From Boesenbergia rotunda (Eukaryota; Streptophyta; Magnoliopsida; Zingiberales; Zingiberaceae), in NCBI GenBank assembly GCA_024364735.1, contig JAGFNQ010000851.1, positions 1-64,000 of the forward strand: a stretch of 64,000 nucleotides of DNA, read 5' to 3'. Below, one piece after another: positions 9,933 to 22,545 of the stretch; within the stretch, counting starts at the first letter, position 1, and each line of letters begins with the position of its first letter. Made by a program: the position numbers and the translations under genes. Below the pieces are notes generated by a model. It made no database searches, was not told where the DNA came from, and saw only the letters and a list, made by a program, of their open reading frames with translations.

Positions 9933-9933
9933 N
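9933..9933. other. Assembly gap or ambiguous base (single N)
   Basis: One N followed by an A run. Sequence left of it belongs to a SIRE-like LTR, sequence right of it to the last part of the Gypsy-A LTR; both are truncated here. The missing sequence is probably well over 2 kb. Confidence 0.85.
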
Positions 9934-10039
9934 AAAAAAAAAAAAGATTTTCCCGCAATTTTCTTTAGTCATGTATAGAAGTCAAGAAGTAGAGATAAGT
10001 AACGATCCGTCTAAGGTAGAGAGAAGTCGGGTCGCTACA
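9934..10039 (+). repeat. Last 106 bp of the Gypsy-A 5' LTR
   Basis: Near-identical to 17230-17332 and ends ...GGTCGCTACA. The rest of the LTR (about 2.2 kb, judged from the 3' copy) is missing at the N. Confidence 0.92.
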
Positions 10040-10041
10040 GG

Positions 10042-10053
10042 TGGTATCAGAGC
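10042..10053 (+). other. Gypsy-A primer binding site
   Basis: TGGTATCAGAGC, complementary to initiator tRNA-Met, 2 nt after the 5' LTR end. Confidence 0.93.
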
Positions 10054-10422
10054 AGGTCCCATTCTCCAGCATCACACACACATCAGCATCAACCTTGCCG
10101 TCTTCAAGTAAGAAAGCTTTAAGTTTCAGTTTTTCTATTGCTCCTTTATTTAATTGCAGTATAGAGAAATGCTTAAGTACTACTCACATGTGCATAGAAC
10201 AAGGAAGCATGTTTAATCCCTTAGTATCACGGAATCATGTTTAATTCCCTAGAATGGATATCAGATTTCTAAGTAAGAAGACAAGTTTATACCTAGAGAT
10301 GTAGTAGTGATTTCTTGTTTCCTTATGCATTATTAGATGGCAAGAAGAGGCCGAGCTCCTAATGCTAATAACAGAACTCCAGTTCAAGATAACAGTGAGC
10401 CTGGCACAGAACAGCAAACCTG

Positions 10423-11997
10423 ATGGCAGTCATTGCTCAAATGCAAGCTCAGATTTCAGAACAACAGAAGACCATCGCCACACTGATGGCGAATCAGCAC
10501 CCAGAGCCCCCTACACCACCCACAGCAGGAGTGGGAACTCCAGTGGTGACTGAAGTTCCACCCGTCACACAGGAGACCCCTGCCGTGAACCGAAGACAAG
10601 AAGCATACCTCGTCCAGTGGCAGAGGCTGAAACCAGAAAGCTTCTCAGGCACGACTGAGCCCTGGGATGCCCAGGCTTGGTTCAAGACTTTAGAGAGCAC
10701 GATGGAGCTTCTTGACTGGCCAGAGGTTGAGAAGGTCAAATGTGCCTCCTTCTGCCTAACTGGAGATGCTCGTATGTGGTGGGAGCGAGTCAAGAGTAAG
10801 AAGATAGTCAACCAGATGAGCTGGGCAGATTTTGAGCACGAGTTCTATGAGGAATTCTTCCACATGAAGGTTACCAACAAGCACTTCGAGGACTTTATGG
10901 AGTTCAGACAGGGTAGCCTATCAGTGGGAGAAGCAGTTGCAAAGTTCAACAGGCTAGCTCGCCTCTGCCCAGAGCTAGTCAGCACAGAGAAGGAGCGAGT
11001 CAGACTGATGCTTCGCATGCTGAACCCGGAGATAGCACTCAACGTGAACAGCGGGATGCACCGACCCCAGACCAGCGAGGAGTTAGTCAGTAGTGCTCTA
11101 ATCTCAGAGCACTACCTGAATAGCATCAAGGCACAGCAAGCACAGCAGAAGCCAGTCCTGACTGAGAACAAGACAATAGGAGGACAGAAGCCTCAGCCAA
11201 ATAACCAGAACTGGAAGAATAAGAACCACAAAAGGAAGCAGTGGCCTGGCAGCCAAAAAGGAAACTCAGAGAACAAGCAAGCTAGGTATCCACCTTGTCC
11301 TAAGTGTGGGAGGAACCATCCAGGAGCATGCCTTTTGGGTGCAACTGGATGCTACTCATGTGGACAAGAGGGACACAGATCCAGAGACTGCCCAAACAAG
11401 TTTAAGGTACTTCCTCAGCAGTCCGTACAGCATGGAGGCAAGCCTCAGTTACACTACATGCCTACTATACTGGAGGGACCTCAGATCAGTCAGAGAGGGT
11501 TGGAAGCAGCACCAGTTCCAACCAATGCCAGAGTCTTTTCCCTCACGAAGGAAGAAGCTGCCAGCGCCTCCACGGTCGTAACAGGTCAAATAGTTATTTT
11601 ACAGCATTTAGCTACTACACTGTTTGACACTGGGGCGACCCATTCTTTCGTATCAGTACCTTTTGCTAGTAAGTTACAGGTGCCTACAGAGAGTTGGGAG
11701 TCCAGATTCCTGACCACTCTCCCTTCAGGGGAAATCATGGAGTCCACCCAGAGGCTCCGGGCTGTACCAATCAAGATTTCAGACCGAGAGCTATATGTCG
11801 ATCTGATAGTCCTTGCGATGCAGGACTTCGACATCATACTGGGCATGGATTTCCTCAGTAAGTACAGCGCTTCAGTGGACTGCCGTAGAAGGAAGGTGGT
11901 TTTCAGCCCAGAGGGAGAACCACCATTCGAATTTCAAGGAGCCCAAGGAGGAAGACTCAGAAATTTCTCTCAGCCTTGGCAGCCCACCAGATGCTAG
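10423..11997 (+). CDS. Gypsy-A Gag and aspartic protease (524 aa)
   Basis: The ORF holds a Gag capsid-type domain (about residues 60-220, with AWFKTLE and ARMWWERV), a basic linker, a CCHC zinc knuckle [14 protein letters not shown] (residues 310-323) and a pepsin-like retroviral protease with catalytic [12 protein letters not shown] (Asp at 402) and a later ILGMDFL. An earlier ATG at 10337 opens a 28-codon frame (basic, MARRGRAP) that stops at 10421-10423, overlapping this ATG in a different frame. It looks like the original Gag N-terminus, shifted by an indel. The 3' end overlaps the pol ORF by 22 nt in another frame. Confidence 0.92.
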   Translation: MAVIAQMQAQISEQQKTIATLMANQHPEPPTPPTAGVGTPVVTEVPPVTQETPAVNRRQEAYLVQWQRLKPESFSGTTEPWDAQAWFKTLESTMELLDWPEVEKVKCASFCLTGDARMWWERVKSKKIVNQMSWADFEHEFYEEFFHMKVTNKHFEDFMEFRQGSLSVGEAVAKFNRLARLCPELVSTEKERVRLMLRMLNPEIALNVNSGMHRPQTSEELVSSALISEHYLNSIKAQQAQQKPVLTENKTIGGQKPQPNNQNWKNKNHKRKQWPGSQKGNSENKQARYPPCPKCGRNHPGACLLGATGCYSCGQEGHRSRDCPNKFKVLPQQSVQHGGKPQLHYMPTILEGPQISQRGLEAAPVPTNARVFSLTKEEAASASTVVTGQIVILQHLATTLFDTGATHSFVSVPFASKLQVPTESWESRFLTTLPSGEIMESTQRLRAVPIKISDRELYVDLIVLAMQDFDIILGMDFLSKYSASVDCRRRKVVFSPEGEPPFEFQGAQGGRLRNFSQPWQPTRC

Positions 11998-14969
11998 AGC
12001 AAGGGTGTGCTGGTTTTCTTGCACACATAGTGGACTCAGAAGCAAAAGAAGAACTCAAGCAGGAAGATGTACGGGTAGTCTGCGAATATCCAGAAGTGTT
12101 CCCAGAAGAATTACCTGGACTACCTCCCAACAGAGAAGTGGAATTCGAGATCGAGCTAGTGCCCGGTACCGGTCCGGTCTCGAAGGCCCCATATCGTATG
12201 TCTCCAGCAGAGTTGAAGGAATTACAAGAGCAACTCCAGGAGCTACTAGACAAGGGCTTCATTCGCCCGAGTCATTCACCCTGGGGAGCTCCTGTACTAT
12301 TTGTCAAGAAGAAGGATGGATCTATGCGTCTGTGCATAGACTACAGAGCTCTGAACAAGGTGACCATCAAGAACAAGTACCCCCTTCCTAGAATAGATGA
12401 TTTATTTGATCAGCTCAAAGGGGCTACAGTGTTCTCGAAGATAGATCTACGTTCTGGGTATCATCAGCTGAAGGTTAAAGAAAGTGACATCCCCAGGACG
12501 GCTTTCAGGACAAGATACGGCCACTATGAATTTGTAGTAATGCCTTTTGGAGTAACCAATGCTCCAGCAGTCTTCATGGAGCTGATGAACCACATCTTTA
12601 GGGAGTATCTCGATAAATTCGTCATTGTGTTTATTGATGATATTCTCATATACTCACAGACTCCAGAGGACCATGCTACACACTTGAGGATAGTGCTGCA
12701 GATCCTTCAGCAGGAGAAGCTCTATGCAAAATTCTCAAAGTGTGAGTTTTGGCTAGATCAGGTGACCTTTCTAGGTCACATTGTATCCAAAGAAGGCATT
12801 CAAGTTGATCCAGCCAAGATAGAAGCAGTCAGCAACTGGTGTAGACCCAAGAATGCCAGTGAGATCAGAAGCTTCTTAGGCCTGGCAGGATATTACAGAA
12901 AATTTGTGGAGGACTTTTCCAGGATAGCCTCTCCACTCACAGCTTTGACCAGAAAGAACAAGAAGTTTGAATGGTCAGATAAATGCGAGCACAGTTTTCT
13001 AGAGTTGAAGAAGAGACTGACTAGTGCTCCCATCCTGACTGTTCCAGAGAGTGACAAGGCCTTTGACATCTACAGTGATGCATCCAAGATGGGCCTTGGA
13101 GCTGTCCTCATGCAAGACGGTAAAGTGATAGCATATGCCTCCAGACAGCTCAAGGACTATGAGAAGAATTATCCTACCCACGACCTTGAGCTAGCAGCTG
13201 TGGTTTTTGCACTGAAGCTCTGGAGACACTACCTGTATGGAGTGCAGTGCAGAATCTTCACAGACCATCAGAGTTTGAAGTACTTCTTCACTCAGAAAGA
13301 TCTGAATATGAGGCAGCGCAGGTGGCTAGAGTTGGTCAAAGATTATGACTGTGAAATCCTCTACCACCCAGGTAAAGCTAATAAAGTGGCAGATGCACTG
13401 AGCAGAAAATCCTGTGCGGCACTGATGTCCTTATCATCACTGTCTCTACCACTTCAGAAAGAAATAAAGGATTTTGGAGTCGAGGTAATAATTGGGCAAC
13501 TTTCTGCATTGACTCTAGAGTCAACCCTGCTTGTGGATATACAAAGAAAGCAAAGTCAAGACCCAGAGATCCAGAAGATCAAGCAGGAGATCCAAGAGGC
13601 AGAAAATTCAGAGTTTCGAGTATCAGATAGTGGCATCCTCTATTTTGGAGACCGCCTTTGCGTCCCCAATGATGAGGAACTAAGAAAGAATATTTTAGAA
13701 GAAGCCCACAGTACCCCGTACTCTATGCATCCTGGTTCTACCAAGATGTACCAAGATTTAAAGCAAAGGTTCTGGTGGTCTGGACTCAAGCGAGACGTGG
13801 CCAGATATATCAGTACCTGCTTGACCTGCCAGAGGGTCAAAGCCGAGCACCAGAGACCAGGAGGAGTTCTGCAGCCTCTTCCCATTCCAGAGTGGAAGTG
13901 GGAAGAAATATCCATGGACTTTATCACAGGTCTTCCAAGAACCACCCATGGACATGATGCAATTTGGGTGATAGTGGACAGGTTGACCAAATCTGCCCAC
14001 TTCCTAGCCATCAAGTTATCGCATTCGGTAGAGCAATTAGCACAGCTGTATGTGAAAGAAGTGATCAGGCTTCATGGAGTTCCGAGGTCGATCGTGTCTG
14101 ACAGAGATGGGCGATTCACCTCCCATTTTTGGAAGTGTATTCAGGGTGCCTTAGGCACCAGACTTCAGTTCAGCACAGCTTTCCATCCCCAGACAGATGG
14201 ACAGACAGAGAGAGTAAATCAGATTTTAGAAGACATGCTCAGGGCTTGTGCATTGGACTTTAAAGGTAGTTGGTGTAAATTTCTGTGCTTAGCTGAGTTT
14301 GCCTACAACAATAGCTATCAGGCCACCATCAGGATGGCACCTTATGAGGCATTATATGGCAGGAAATGTAGATCACCCATATGCTGGCAAGAAGCTGGTG
14401 AGAAGAAAGAGATGGAGTCAGGACTAGACAGCCAGACTGAGCTTATAGATGAGACCACTCAGGCTATCCAGACGATCCGCCAGAGGATTGAGACTGCCCA
14501 GAGTCGACAGAAAAGTTATGCTGACACACGCCGTAGGCCACTTGAATTCGAAGTTGGAGATTCAGTATTTCTCAAGGTCGCTCCTATGAAGGGAGTGATG
14601 AGATTTGGTAAAAAGGGTAAGCTAAGTCCTCGTTACATAGGACCCTACAAGATTATAAAGAGAGTTGGGAAGGTAGCCTATGAGCTGGACTTACCAGAGG
14701 AGATGTCAGCTATCCACAGTACATTTCATGTCTCTATGCTGAAGAAGTGTATTCACGACCCTAGCCAAGTGATTCAGCCTCAGTCAGTACAGATCCAAGA
14801 AGATCTTAGTTATGAGAGCAGACCGACACAGATAGTGGACAAAGCAGTTAAGAGATTAAGAAACAAAGAAGTGCCACTAGTGAAGGTCATCTGGCAGAAT
14901 CAAAAGCATGAAGAGGCTACTTGGGAACGTGAGGACAGCATGAGAGAAAGATATCCAGAATTATTCTAA
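11976..14969 (+). CDS. Gypsy-A reverse transcriptase, RNase H, integrase and chromodomain (997 aa)
   Basis: Domains in order: RT (about residues 80-300, with [10 protein letters not shown] and catalytic FIDDIL near 220), RNase H (about 330-450, with [11 protein letters not shown] and [11 protein letters not shown]), the integrase zinc-binding HHCC region (about 575-625, ending [11 protein letters not shown]), the DDE integrase core (about 640-800, with [17 protein letters not shown] and an [13 protein letters not shown] segment), and a C-terminal chromodomain-like tail ending [18 protein letters not shown]. Order and tail match chromoviruses of the Tekay/Del group. No stop interrupts it. The listed start is a non-ATG codon; in relatives this frame is normally fused to protease, so translation would need a frame change near 11961-11997. 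Confidence 0.93.
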   Translation: MAAHQMLEQGCAGFLAHIVDSEAKEELKQEDVRVVCEYPEVFPEELPGLPPNREVEFEIELVPGTGPVSKAPYRMSPAELKELQEQLQELLDKGFIRPSHSPWGAPVLFVKKKDGSMRLCIDYRALNKVTIKNKYPLPRIDDLFDQLKGATVFSKIDLRSGYHQLKVKESDIPRTAFRTRYGHYEFVVMPFGVTNAPAVFMELMNHIFREYLDKFVIVFIDDILIYSQTPEDHATHLRIVLQILQQEKLYAKFSKCEFWLDQVTFLGHIVSKEGIQVDPAKIEAVSNWCRPKNASEIRSFLGLAGYYRKFVEDFSRIASPLTALTRKNKKFEWSDKCEHSFLELKKRLTSAPILTVPESDKAFDIYSDASKMGLGAVLMQDGKVIAYASRQLKDYEKNYPTHDLELAAVVFALKLWRHYLYGVQCRIFTDHQSLKYFFTQKDLNMRQRRWLELVKDYDCEILYHPGKANKVADALSRKSCAALMSLSSLSLPLQKEIKDFGVEVIIGQLSALTLESTLLVDIQRKQSQDPEIQKIKQEIQEAENSEFRVSDSGILYFGDRLCVPNDEELRKNILEEAHSTPYSMHPGSTKMYQDLKQRFWWSGLKRDVARYISTCLTCQRVKAEHQRPGGVLQPLPIPEWKWEEISMDFITGLPRTTHGHDAIWVIVDRLTKSAHFLAIKLSHSVEQLAQLYVKEVIRLHGVPRSIVSDRDGRFTSHFWKCIQGALGTRLQFSTAFHPQTDGQTERVNQILEDMLRACALDFKGSWCKFLCLAEFAYNNSYQATIRMAPYEALYGRKCRSPICWQEAGEKKEMESGLDSQTELIDETTQAIQTIRQRIETAQSRQKSYADTRRRPLEFEVGDSVFLKVAPMKGVMRFGKKGKLSPRYIGPYKIIKRVGKVAYELDLPEEMSAIHSTFHVSMLKKCIHDPSQVIQPQSVQIQEDLSYESRPTQIVDKAVKRLRNKEVPLVKVIWQNQKHEEATWEREDSMRERYPELF

Positions 14970-15004
14970 GTTCGAGGACGAACTTTTTATAAGGTATGGG
15001 GGAT

Positions 15005-17332
15005 TGTAACGCCCCAAAATTTCCATTTTTAGTTCTTAAAGTCCTTAGAATTATTTAGAAATGGTTTAGAAATATTCTAGATATTTTTAGGAATTTTTAG
15101 AGTATTTTTATGGAATTTTCCGAGTCCGTTTGGTATTTTTGGAAAAAGAAAAAGAAAAAGGAAAAGCCAAAAATGGAAAAACCGAATAAGTGCAGCGGGT
15201 GGCTCGAACCCGCGACCACCACCAAACAGCACAAGCGCCCAACCGGCTGGGCTAGGGTATCAAGCACAGAAAAGGAAAGAAAGATAGATATTTAAGCTGT
15301 AGTTAAGTTAATCCGCCCCTTAAGTATAAATAGCTAATTAAAGAGAGAAGTTTTATTTTCTCTCAAACCCTCTCCCTCTCCCTAACCTGCGCCGACCCCT
15401 CCTCTTCCTCTCCTCTCTTGGGCGACACCAACACCAAGCCAAGAGGGCCGGCCGAGACCCTTCTCCAAGAGATAATCCTATATTCGGGATCCCCGCGACG
15501 AGAGGAACGCGTAGACGTGAAGAATTCTTCGAGATCTCAAGTTTCTCCCGAGCTCTAGACCTCAATCTTGGTTGTAAGTCCAAGATATCAATGTAAGTAC
15601 TGCTCACCTGCAGTAAGAGGCGGTTTTACCGCGAGAATTTCCTTTAAAAGTTTTTAAAAGAGAATTTTTCCTTTTTGCTTTAGTTTTTGCATGTGATCTT
15701 AGTTTTTATATGTTTGTATATGTTTGATAAGCACCCTATATGAGATTAGGGACCAAGAAAAGCTATGAGAAAAGAAAAGAGAAGATAAAGATAAGAAAGA
15801 GAAGGCCAAGGCCTTAAGAAATCCCGAAAAGTCAAGACTTAGGGATTTTAGCACGCAAGGTGCTCCAGAAAATGCCAAGGCATTTACAGATAAGAAAGAA
15901 AAGAAAGAAAAGCTATTTTATTTTATAAGGCCAGTACCCGGCGTCCAAGGGCGTCGTTAAAGAAATCCAGGTGTCCAATTCCAAGGTCTTGGCCCTGGTA
16001 GACCAAGGTCTGCTCTATTAGGATTGGTGGCTCGCTACCCCAACCTTTTAGGGAACGCGCATGAGATGGTACTTACGTCTTCAGTGGATTCAAGTGATTA
16101 TTATTTTCAAGTATATGCTTTAGCAAAGTTTTCGAAAGTTTCAGAAAGTTTTCAAAAGTTAAAGAATAGCTAAAGTTTCAAGTTGAGCCAAGAAAAGTAA
16201 ATTGAGATTATTTATTGCTTGAGTATGCATGTTTTGAGTTACACATGTTCTTAGTTTTCTTTCAAGCATATTAGTATCTCATATGATTTTCATATTGTTC
16301 TAGAAGCATGTTTGCACATTTCGAGATTTTGTGAGCTAGATAGTACTTACTAAGCTTTTGCTTATAGATGCATTTCCTCTTATTGCAGATAAAGGTAAAG
16401 GCAAGCAATTCTGAAGGAGGACGACGAGGCGGTGCTGAGTAGAGTGTGTGTGGTGGCTGATTATGGAGAGATCCTTGAGACGAGACATTTTAGTTATTTG
16501 CATTGCAAAGTTTAAGTTTATTCAAATTTCAAGTTCTTGTTTTATGGAGATTATGGAGTATTTGAGTTTTGGATAGTTTTATATGCTAAATTTCTTAGAG
16601 TAAAGATTCCATGTCATTTCCTTTAGCATATATGTCCCCATGATTGCATTGAATGAGTAAAAATGTGAGTAGATGGAGATATTGATACTTTGTTAAAAAA
16701 TAGACGCATGTGCCAAGATAGTATCAAATTCTCTTTGAACTAAGTTTTTATTGCTTAAATATGTCTAGAAAAGTTGCATTCATATTCCATAATGTTTTAG
16801 CAATGCTATAGAATCTTGCATGATGAGTTTAAATGGTTAGAAGCAAAGATTGGTACAAACCTTAGTGATAAAGCTCATATAACTTTTGTAGTTTGTTTTC
16901 TTCCATAAAAGTCCTAAATTCAAGTTTATGAATTCGTTTGAATGGCTAAATCGTTTAGGAAACTGATATAGAGTATAGAAATGATGTCGTAGTTTGATAT
17001 GGCTCGAAATTGAAGGAATGGTGGCCTTGGACAGCAAGGGCCGAAATCTGTAAAACAGATTACAGCCGTATCAGTCGACTGCCACGTCATCAGTCGACTG
17101 ATACAGGCTGTTTAAGAGGGGTAAGGTTGTTTTCGATGGGTATTGGCTATGGGATTGAGAAGAGAGTATGACATGGTATTATTATACATGATTGCTTAAG
17201 TTAGAACATAATTGTTAGCAGAATTAAAAGAAAAAAAAAGATTTTCCGCAATTTTCTTTAGTCATGTATAGAAGTCAAGAAGTAGAGATAAGTAACGATC
17301 CGTCTAAGGTAGAGAGAAGTCGGGTCGCTACA
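15005..17332 (+). repeat. Gypsy-A 3' LTR (2328 bp)
   Basis: TGTAACGCCCC...GGTCGCTACA. A likely TATA box is TATAAATA at 15325-15332. A tRNA-like segment lies at 15191-15255. Near 17075-17105 two CAGTCGACTG palindromes stand 19 bp apart. Confidence 0.92.
15191..15255 (-). promoter_or_regulatory. tRNA-like segment with Pol III A and B boxes inside the LTR
   Basis: The minus strand has TAGCCCAGCCGG (A box; compare TRGCNNAGYGG) followed about 33 bp later by GGTTCGAGCC (B box; compare GGTTCGANTCC). No complete cloverleaf is obvious, so it is not called a tRNA gene. It sits about 70 bp upstream of the Pol II TATA box and points the other way. Confidence 0.6.
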
Positions 17333-17337
17333 GTAAG

Positions 17338-17914
17338 ATATCACCCCTAGGTCGAAATCAAGCATTAATTTATCTAAGTTTAAAAAATTCAGACATCCCT
17401 AATTATGTAATGCATGACACTGTTAGATTTCTTCTCCAAACAAAAAAAATAGTCATTAGAAGTTTATCATGTATCAAACTAGGTCTGATAGCATATCAAA
17501 GATGACAATCATATGTACATTACTATTTGTATCAAACAAACGGTTGCTTGATGATTCTCCTTCAACACCTATCTTCCTCAGGTGCCTTCGTGATGAATCG
17601 AGTTGTGTAAGGTAGAATATATATGTACCTTCGTGATGAATCGAGTTATGCAAGGTAGAAATATATATGTAGGCTGAGAAAATTTCGACTCCCTGGGGCA
17701 TCCGAACCACAAAATATTATTTTAAATTGAGAAAACAAATAAAGTGGTTCGGATGTCTCAAAATTATGAACTGAGAAAGCCATTTCTCGGCAGGAGGGGT
17801 GTATGAGGAAGTTGACTAAAATGCATGCGCCCTTTGGTAAAAATGAAACCATGGTACGCCTTTTGGTAAATACGAATTCTCAGGTGCGCCCTTTAGTAAA
17901 AAGTCATTGTTTTA
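17338..17914. other. AT-rich non-coding stretch with a ~45-bp tandem duplication
   Basis: CCTTCGTGATGAATCGAGTT starts at about 17583 and again about 17628. No gene recognised; possibly flanking or 5' sequence of the decayed Copia element. Confidence 0.4.
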
Positions 17915-18415
17915 TACATGCTTAGATGTTCCTCTATTTCCTAGAGATTGTACACTGTTGTTTCTGTTGCTTGATATATCTTTTATGATGCCATGCATTT
18001 GTCTACTCATATACCCGCAGAGGATCCAGTTGTTTCAGGTAGTAGGTAGATGCATTACTTGGAGCCAAGAGTAGGTTCCAGTTGTCAGTCCCACCGTCTC
18101 GATTCCTTTTGGAGTTGTCTCAGGATTTAGTTTATTTTTTCACAGTAGATTTATGTTTATATGTTACTGGACTGGCATGCTCGTTTTTGGGATTTATATT
18201 GGAGTTTTATTTTGATTATGGACTCTCTATTTCTTTTAAATTTGCTTAAAGATATTAACTGCGTGGTTGTGGATTTACTTTACTATTGTGATGTCAGCTG
18301 TGTGTGGCTGAGCTATATTTTGTGGAGTGTTATGTATATTTGTCCGAACTTGTCTGACGTATAGGGGAGATGTTGTCGGATTTTCGTGCAAGCATGAGCC
18401 TCTGGGAGCGTGACA
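17915..18415 (+). repeat. 3' end fragment of a Gypsy-B LTR
   Basis: Resembles the last ~500 bp of the Gypsy-B LTRs (compare 37440-38268 and 54240-54801), including CGCAGAG, GATGTCAGC and the GGGGAGATG...GCGTGACA end. No Gypsy-B coding sequence follows, so it is a truncated or solo remnant. Confidence 0.8.
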
Positions 18416-21400
18416 TGATAACTATGCGGATTCATGGCAAAGGAAAAAATAAGTGAGTATATTATGAAGATGTCAAATTTCATGACAAGTTTGAAAGTAC
18501 CTAAACTCGAAATGTCTGAGTCTATGTTAGTGCATTTCATCGTGATGTCTCTGTCTACACGGTTCACTACTTTTAAGATTTCTTATAATACTCAAAAGGA
18601 AAAGTGAACATGGAATGAGTTTATTGCTCAGTACGTGCAAGAGGAGGAGAGACTGAGATGTGAGATACCCGAAAGTGCTCACTTAACATTTGGATCCCAA
18701 GGCTTGAGCAAGAAAAGGAAATGGATCAATAAAGGAAAAGAAAATCAAATGGTAGATTCTGGGGCTATGGCTATAAAGTGCAAAAGAAACACGATAAGGA
18801 GCCCACTTGTTACTTCTACAAGAAGAAATATAATATGAAGAAAGATTGCCCCAAATACGCAACTAGCGTATAAAGAAAGGGAAACTTCTCAACTTTGTTA
18901 GTTTGAAAGTAAATTAAACTATTGTACCCACAAATACTTGGCAGATAGATACTAGTATTACTACTCATATAAGTGTCAGTATGCAGAGTTGTCTTAGGAG
19001 TCGACTTCCGCTTGATGGTGAAAGATATATCTATGCAGGGAATGGAAGGAAGGTTAAAGATGAGTCATTTAGTTTTGTAGGTTTTGTTTTGAAACTGATG
19101 TCTATTTGGATTTAGAAAATACATTTATTATATAATCTTTTTAACGAAATTTAATCTTAATTTCTTATTTACACAAATTAGGTTATTCTTGTTCATTTGG
19201 AAATAGAATTTTTAGTATTATCTTAAATTTAGTATTGATTGGCAATGATTCCTTAGTTGATAAGCTTTATAAGTAAAACACCATGACTCCTACAGTTGAT
19301 AGCATGATAATGTATAGTATAGGTACAAAATACAAGTTGACTGAAGAGATTTCACCCATACATTATGGCATAAGTGATTAAGATATATATCAAGACAATG
19401 CCTAAATGTTAATGTCATATGAAATTCTCGATTCCCTTAACATGTTAGACTTTAATGTTTGCATTGAGTGTGTTAAGGGGAAGATAACTAATAAAAATGA
19501 TAAGGGAGCAAGTCATTGTAGTGATGTTTTGAAGTTAATATATACAAATATTTATGGATCATTTCCTAAGACATCTTGGAATGATCAAACATATGTCATT
19601 AGCTTTATAAATGATTACTCTCGATTTGGCTATATGTACCTTAGTAATGAGAAGTTACAATCTTTCGATATTTTTAAAATTTTCAAAACTAATGTTGAAC
19701 TTCAACTATGTAACAAAATTAAAATCGTCTGATCTGATCATGGAGGTGAATATTACAATCATTATTATGGATTAGGTGAACAATGCCCATGACCTTTTGC
19801 AAATTACCTTGTTGAGTGTGGGATTGTGGCTTAGTATACCATGCCTAGTACTTCCAGTCAGAATGGTGTAGTTGAGCATTGTAATTGTACCCTAACAGAC
19901 ATGGTAAGAAGTATGATGACTTTCACTTCTCGACTGTAAGTCTTTGTGGGGTGAAGCATTCAAGACTGTAATTTACCTACTCAATAGAGTACCTAGTAAG
20001 GTAGTAACTAAAACTCTATTCGAGATGTGGACCGTAGATAACCTAGCATTAGGGATTTACACGTTTCGAGTTGTCTAGCTGAGGCTAAGTCTTATAGGCC
20101 TAACGAAAGGATATTGAACTCAAGGTCTATTAGGTGTAATTTAGTAGGTTACTCTGAGAAATCAAGAGGATATAAATTTTATGATCCCTCTAATAGATCG
20201 TTCTTCGAAAAGGGAAATACCAAATTCATTGAGGACAATGGGGGTGACAATATCAGGAATGTATCTTTTGAGGAAAGCGTTGACGATCCTCCAGTGGTCA
20301 CTACTAGTGCGATTAGTAGTGGTGTGGTTACCATACCGCATATTATGAATATTGTACATCTAGTGAGTGTAGTGAACCAAGCTATTTTCATGACCTCTCC
20401 AATGCAATTGGAGGAACATATCACTCAAAGTGAGATATTGCCTAATATTGATGAGCAAATACCTCAACTACCTCAAGTATAAGTGACTTTGAGGTGATCC
20501 ACTGGGGATAGGAGATCTACAATTTCTCTTGATTATATTTATCTTCAACAGCATGAGTTTGACATTGAGTTAAAAAGTGGTCCTATATCTTTCCAAGAGG
20601 TTAAATAGTGTTAGGACCGAAGAACTTTAGATATCTCCATAATGATATGATATTGTCCACTTTAGGCCTAAGCCCTTATGGTTTTATTTTTGGGCTCTAT
20701 TCAAAAAACCTTATATCAATAGAGATATCTTTCCCTTATAAGTCCATGATCTTTCTCATATGTGTTTTAATATGGGATTTTGTTTGTAACCTTGTAACTG
20801 CAGCAATCCCCACTCAAACGAAGGACTATAGGACACCCCTCAAGTGGAAAGTATATCCGTTTGACATCCGATCTTCGACCCACCAGGTCTTCCTACCCCT
20901 CGGTCCACCGGACCTATTAGGACTTCCTTCTCCCTCAGTCTAACTGACTTACTAGGTCTTGCTTGCTTAGCCGCAACTAAGGCTTCTCTGCCTGACTGTC
21001 CACCAGGACTTCCTATTTGGTGTCTAGTGTCTAGTCCTCTTGATTTGGACACGAAAACTCCCACCTAGTATGTAGATTAAAGAAGTTCATTTATGGTTTG
21101 AAATATGCATCCCGTCATTGGTATCAAAAATTTGATTAAGTGATCGTCTCATTTGGATTTAGAGAAAACCTTGTTAATCAGTGCATATATGTCAAGTTCA
21201 GTGAGAATAAATTTATTATACTTATTCTATATGTTGATGATATATTGATTGCGAGCAATAATAAGGGTATGTTACATGAAACTAAGTCATTTCTATCTTG
21301 TAATTTTAAAATGAAAGATGTTGCTAAAGTATTCATTGTTTTAGGCATACAGAGATATCTTGATCATTTAAGAAGTATTTTAGGACTTTCACAACAAGCT

Positions 21401-22200
21401 TATATTGGAAATGTACTTATAAGGTATGACATGCAAAACTATGCACTTGGTGACACACTTGCGTCTAGAGGTGATCGATTCAGCATGCAGCAGTATCCTC
21501 GACTTGAACTTAAAATAAAGGAAATGGATCAGTTCCCTTATATGTCTTTGCTATGGGAAGTCTTATGTATGCACAGGTTTGTATATGACCATATATTGCA
21601 TTTATAGTAGGGATGTTAGGTAGATATGTTTGTAACCCAGAATCATCACATTGAAAAATTATAAAGAAAGTGATGCAATATTTGTAGAGAACTAAATGTC
21701 ATATGCTCACATATCGGAGGTGAGTTTACCTAGAGGTGATTGAATATTCAGACTCTGATTTTGTTGGATGGTTAGATAGCGGAGGCCCACTTCAGGATAT
21801 ATTTTCATGTTAGTTGAAGGAGTTATATCTTGGAAGAGCGTCAATCAGACGCTAATAACTACTTCTACTATGGAGGTAGAGTTGATAGCATGCTAGAAAG
21901 TATCCAATAATGAGATTTAGCTACGGATTTTCATCACAGCGTTGTAGAACTTTGATGACATTGAAAGACCACTAAGGATCAATTGTGATAATAAAACTGC
22001 AGAATTGTATGCCAAGAGCAATCGCAGTTTGTCGAAGTCCAAGCATATTAACATTAAGTTTCTAATGGTTAAAGAAAGAGTTCAGAGTCGTTAGATTATG
22101 ATAAAACATATCAACACATTCTATGTTTACGGATCCACTCACCAAGGGCTTGATGTCTAAGGTGTTTCATGCGCATGTTGTAGATATGAGAGTTCTTCTT
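18416..22200 (+). pseudogene. Decayed Ty1/Copia gag-pol
   Basis: Fragments occur in the expected order with frameshifts and stops. Gag: an EYIMKMSNFMTSLK-like segment near 18455, a VQEEERLRCE segment near 18640, and a broken zinc knuckle near 18810. Protease-like DTSITTHIS is near 18950. Integrase is at 19406-19732 (IYGSFPKTSWNDQTYVISFINDYSRFGYMYL). A pol region with VGYSEKSRGYKFYDP begins at 20114. Reverse transcriptase with YVDDILIASN is at 21140-21607. RNase H-like remains extend to about 22200. A TRIM fragment (20609-21062) interrupts pol. Not functional. Confidence 0.88.
20609..21062 (-). mobile_element. TRIM fragment, minus strand
   Basis: Matches the complete TRIM at 42050-42740 in reverse: one LTR (about 20609-20813, TGTTAGGACC... 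on the plus strand) and part of the internal region. The second LTR is missing. Confidence 0.7.
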
Positions 22201-22545
22201 ATGAAAGAAGAATTCATCTAGTTAGAGTCTATATTTATTTTATTGCTCTATGTTAATACAGACAAACATTTTATTTTGATTATTATACATATTTAAAGTT
22301 CAAAATATTAATGAAAATTTATATGTTTGTTTGACACTCTGAATATGATATTATGATATATTACTACTATTTAATATTTAATGCTTGTAAATATGATACA
22401 GATTCTTTTTGGAATCATAAGGTTTGGATTTGTTGGTGCAGGCAGCGCCTAAGTCAAACCTGGGTTTTGATAATGACAAAGGGTTCAGAAGTTAAGATGT
22501 TATTGTGATCTAACTTGTTCACTGAGTGTGCAGGAAGAAGTCCTA

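Larger units (their letters stand above)
9934..17332 (+). mobile_element. Chromodomain Ty3/Gypsy element (Tekay-like), Gypsy-A
   Basis: 5' LTR remnant (9934-10039), primer binding site (10042-10053), gag-protease and pol ORFs, polypurine tract (near 14990-15004) and a complete 3' LTR (15005-17332). The last 100 bp of both LTRs match almost perfectly. The 5 bp after the 3' LTR are GTAAG; the left target site is lost in the gap. Confidence 0.93.

Noticed and set aside
11813..12391. 192-codon ORF overlapping gag and pol.
   Set aside because: Alternative-frame shadow of the Gypsy-A coding sequence with no domain.
15191..15255. A genuine tRNA gene on the minus strand.
   Set aside because: A and B boxes are present but I could not find paired acceptor and anticodon arms; it lies inside an LTR.
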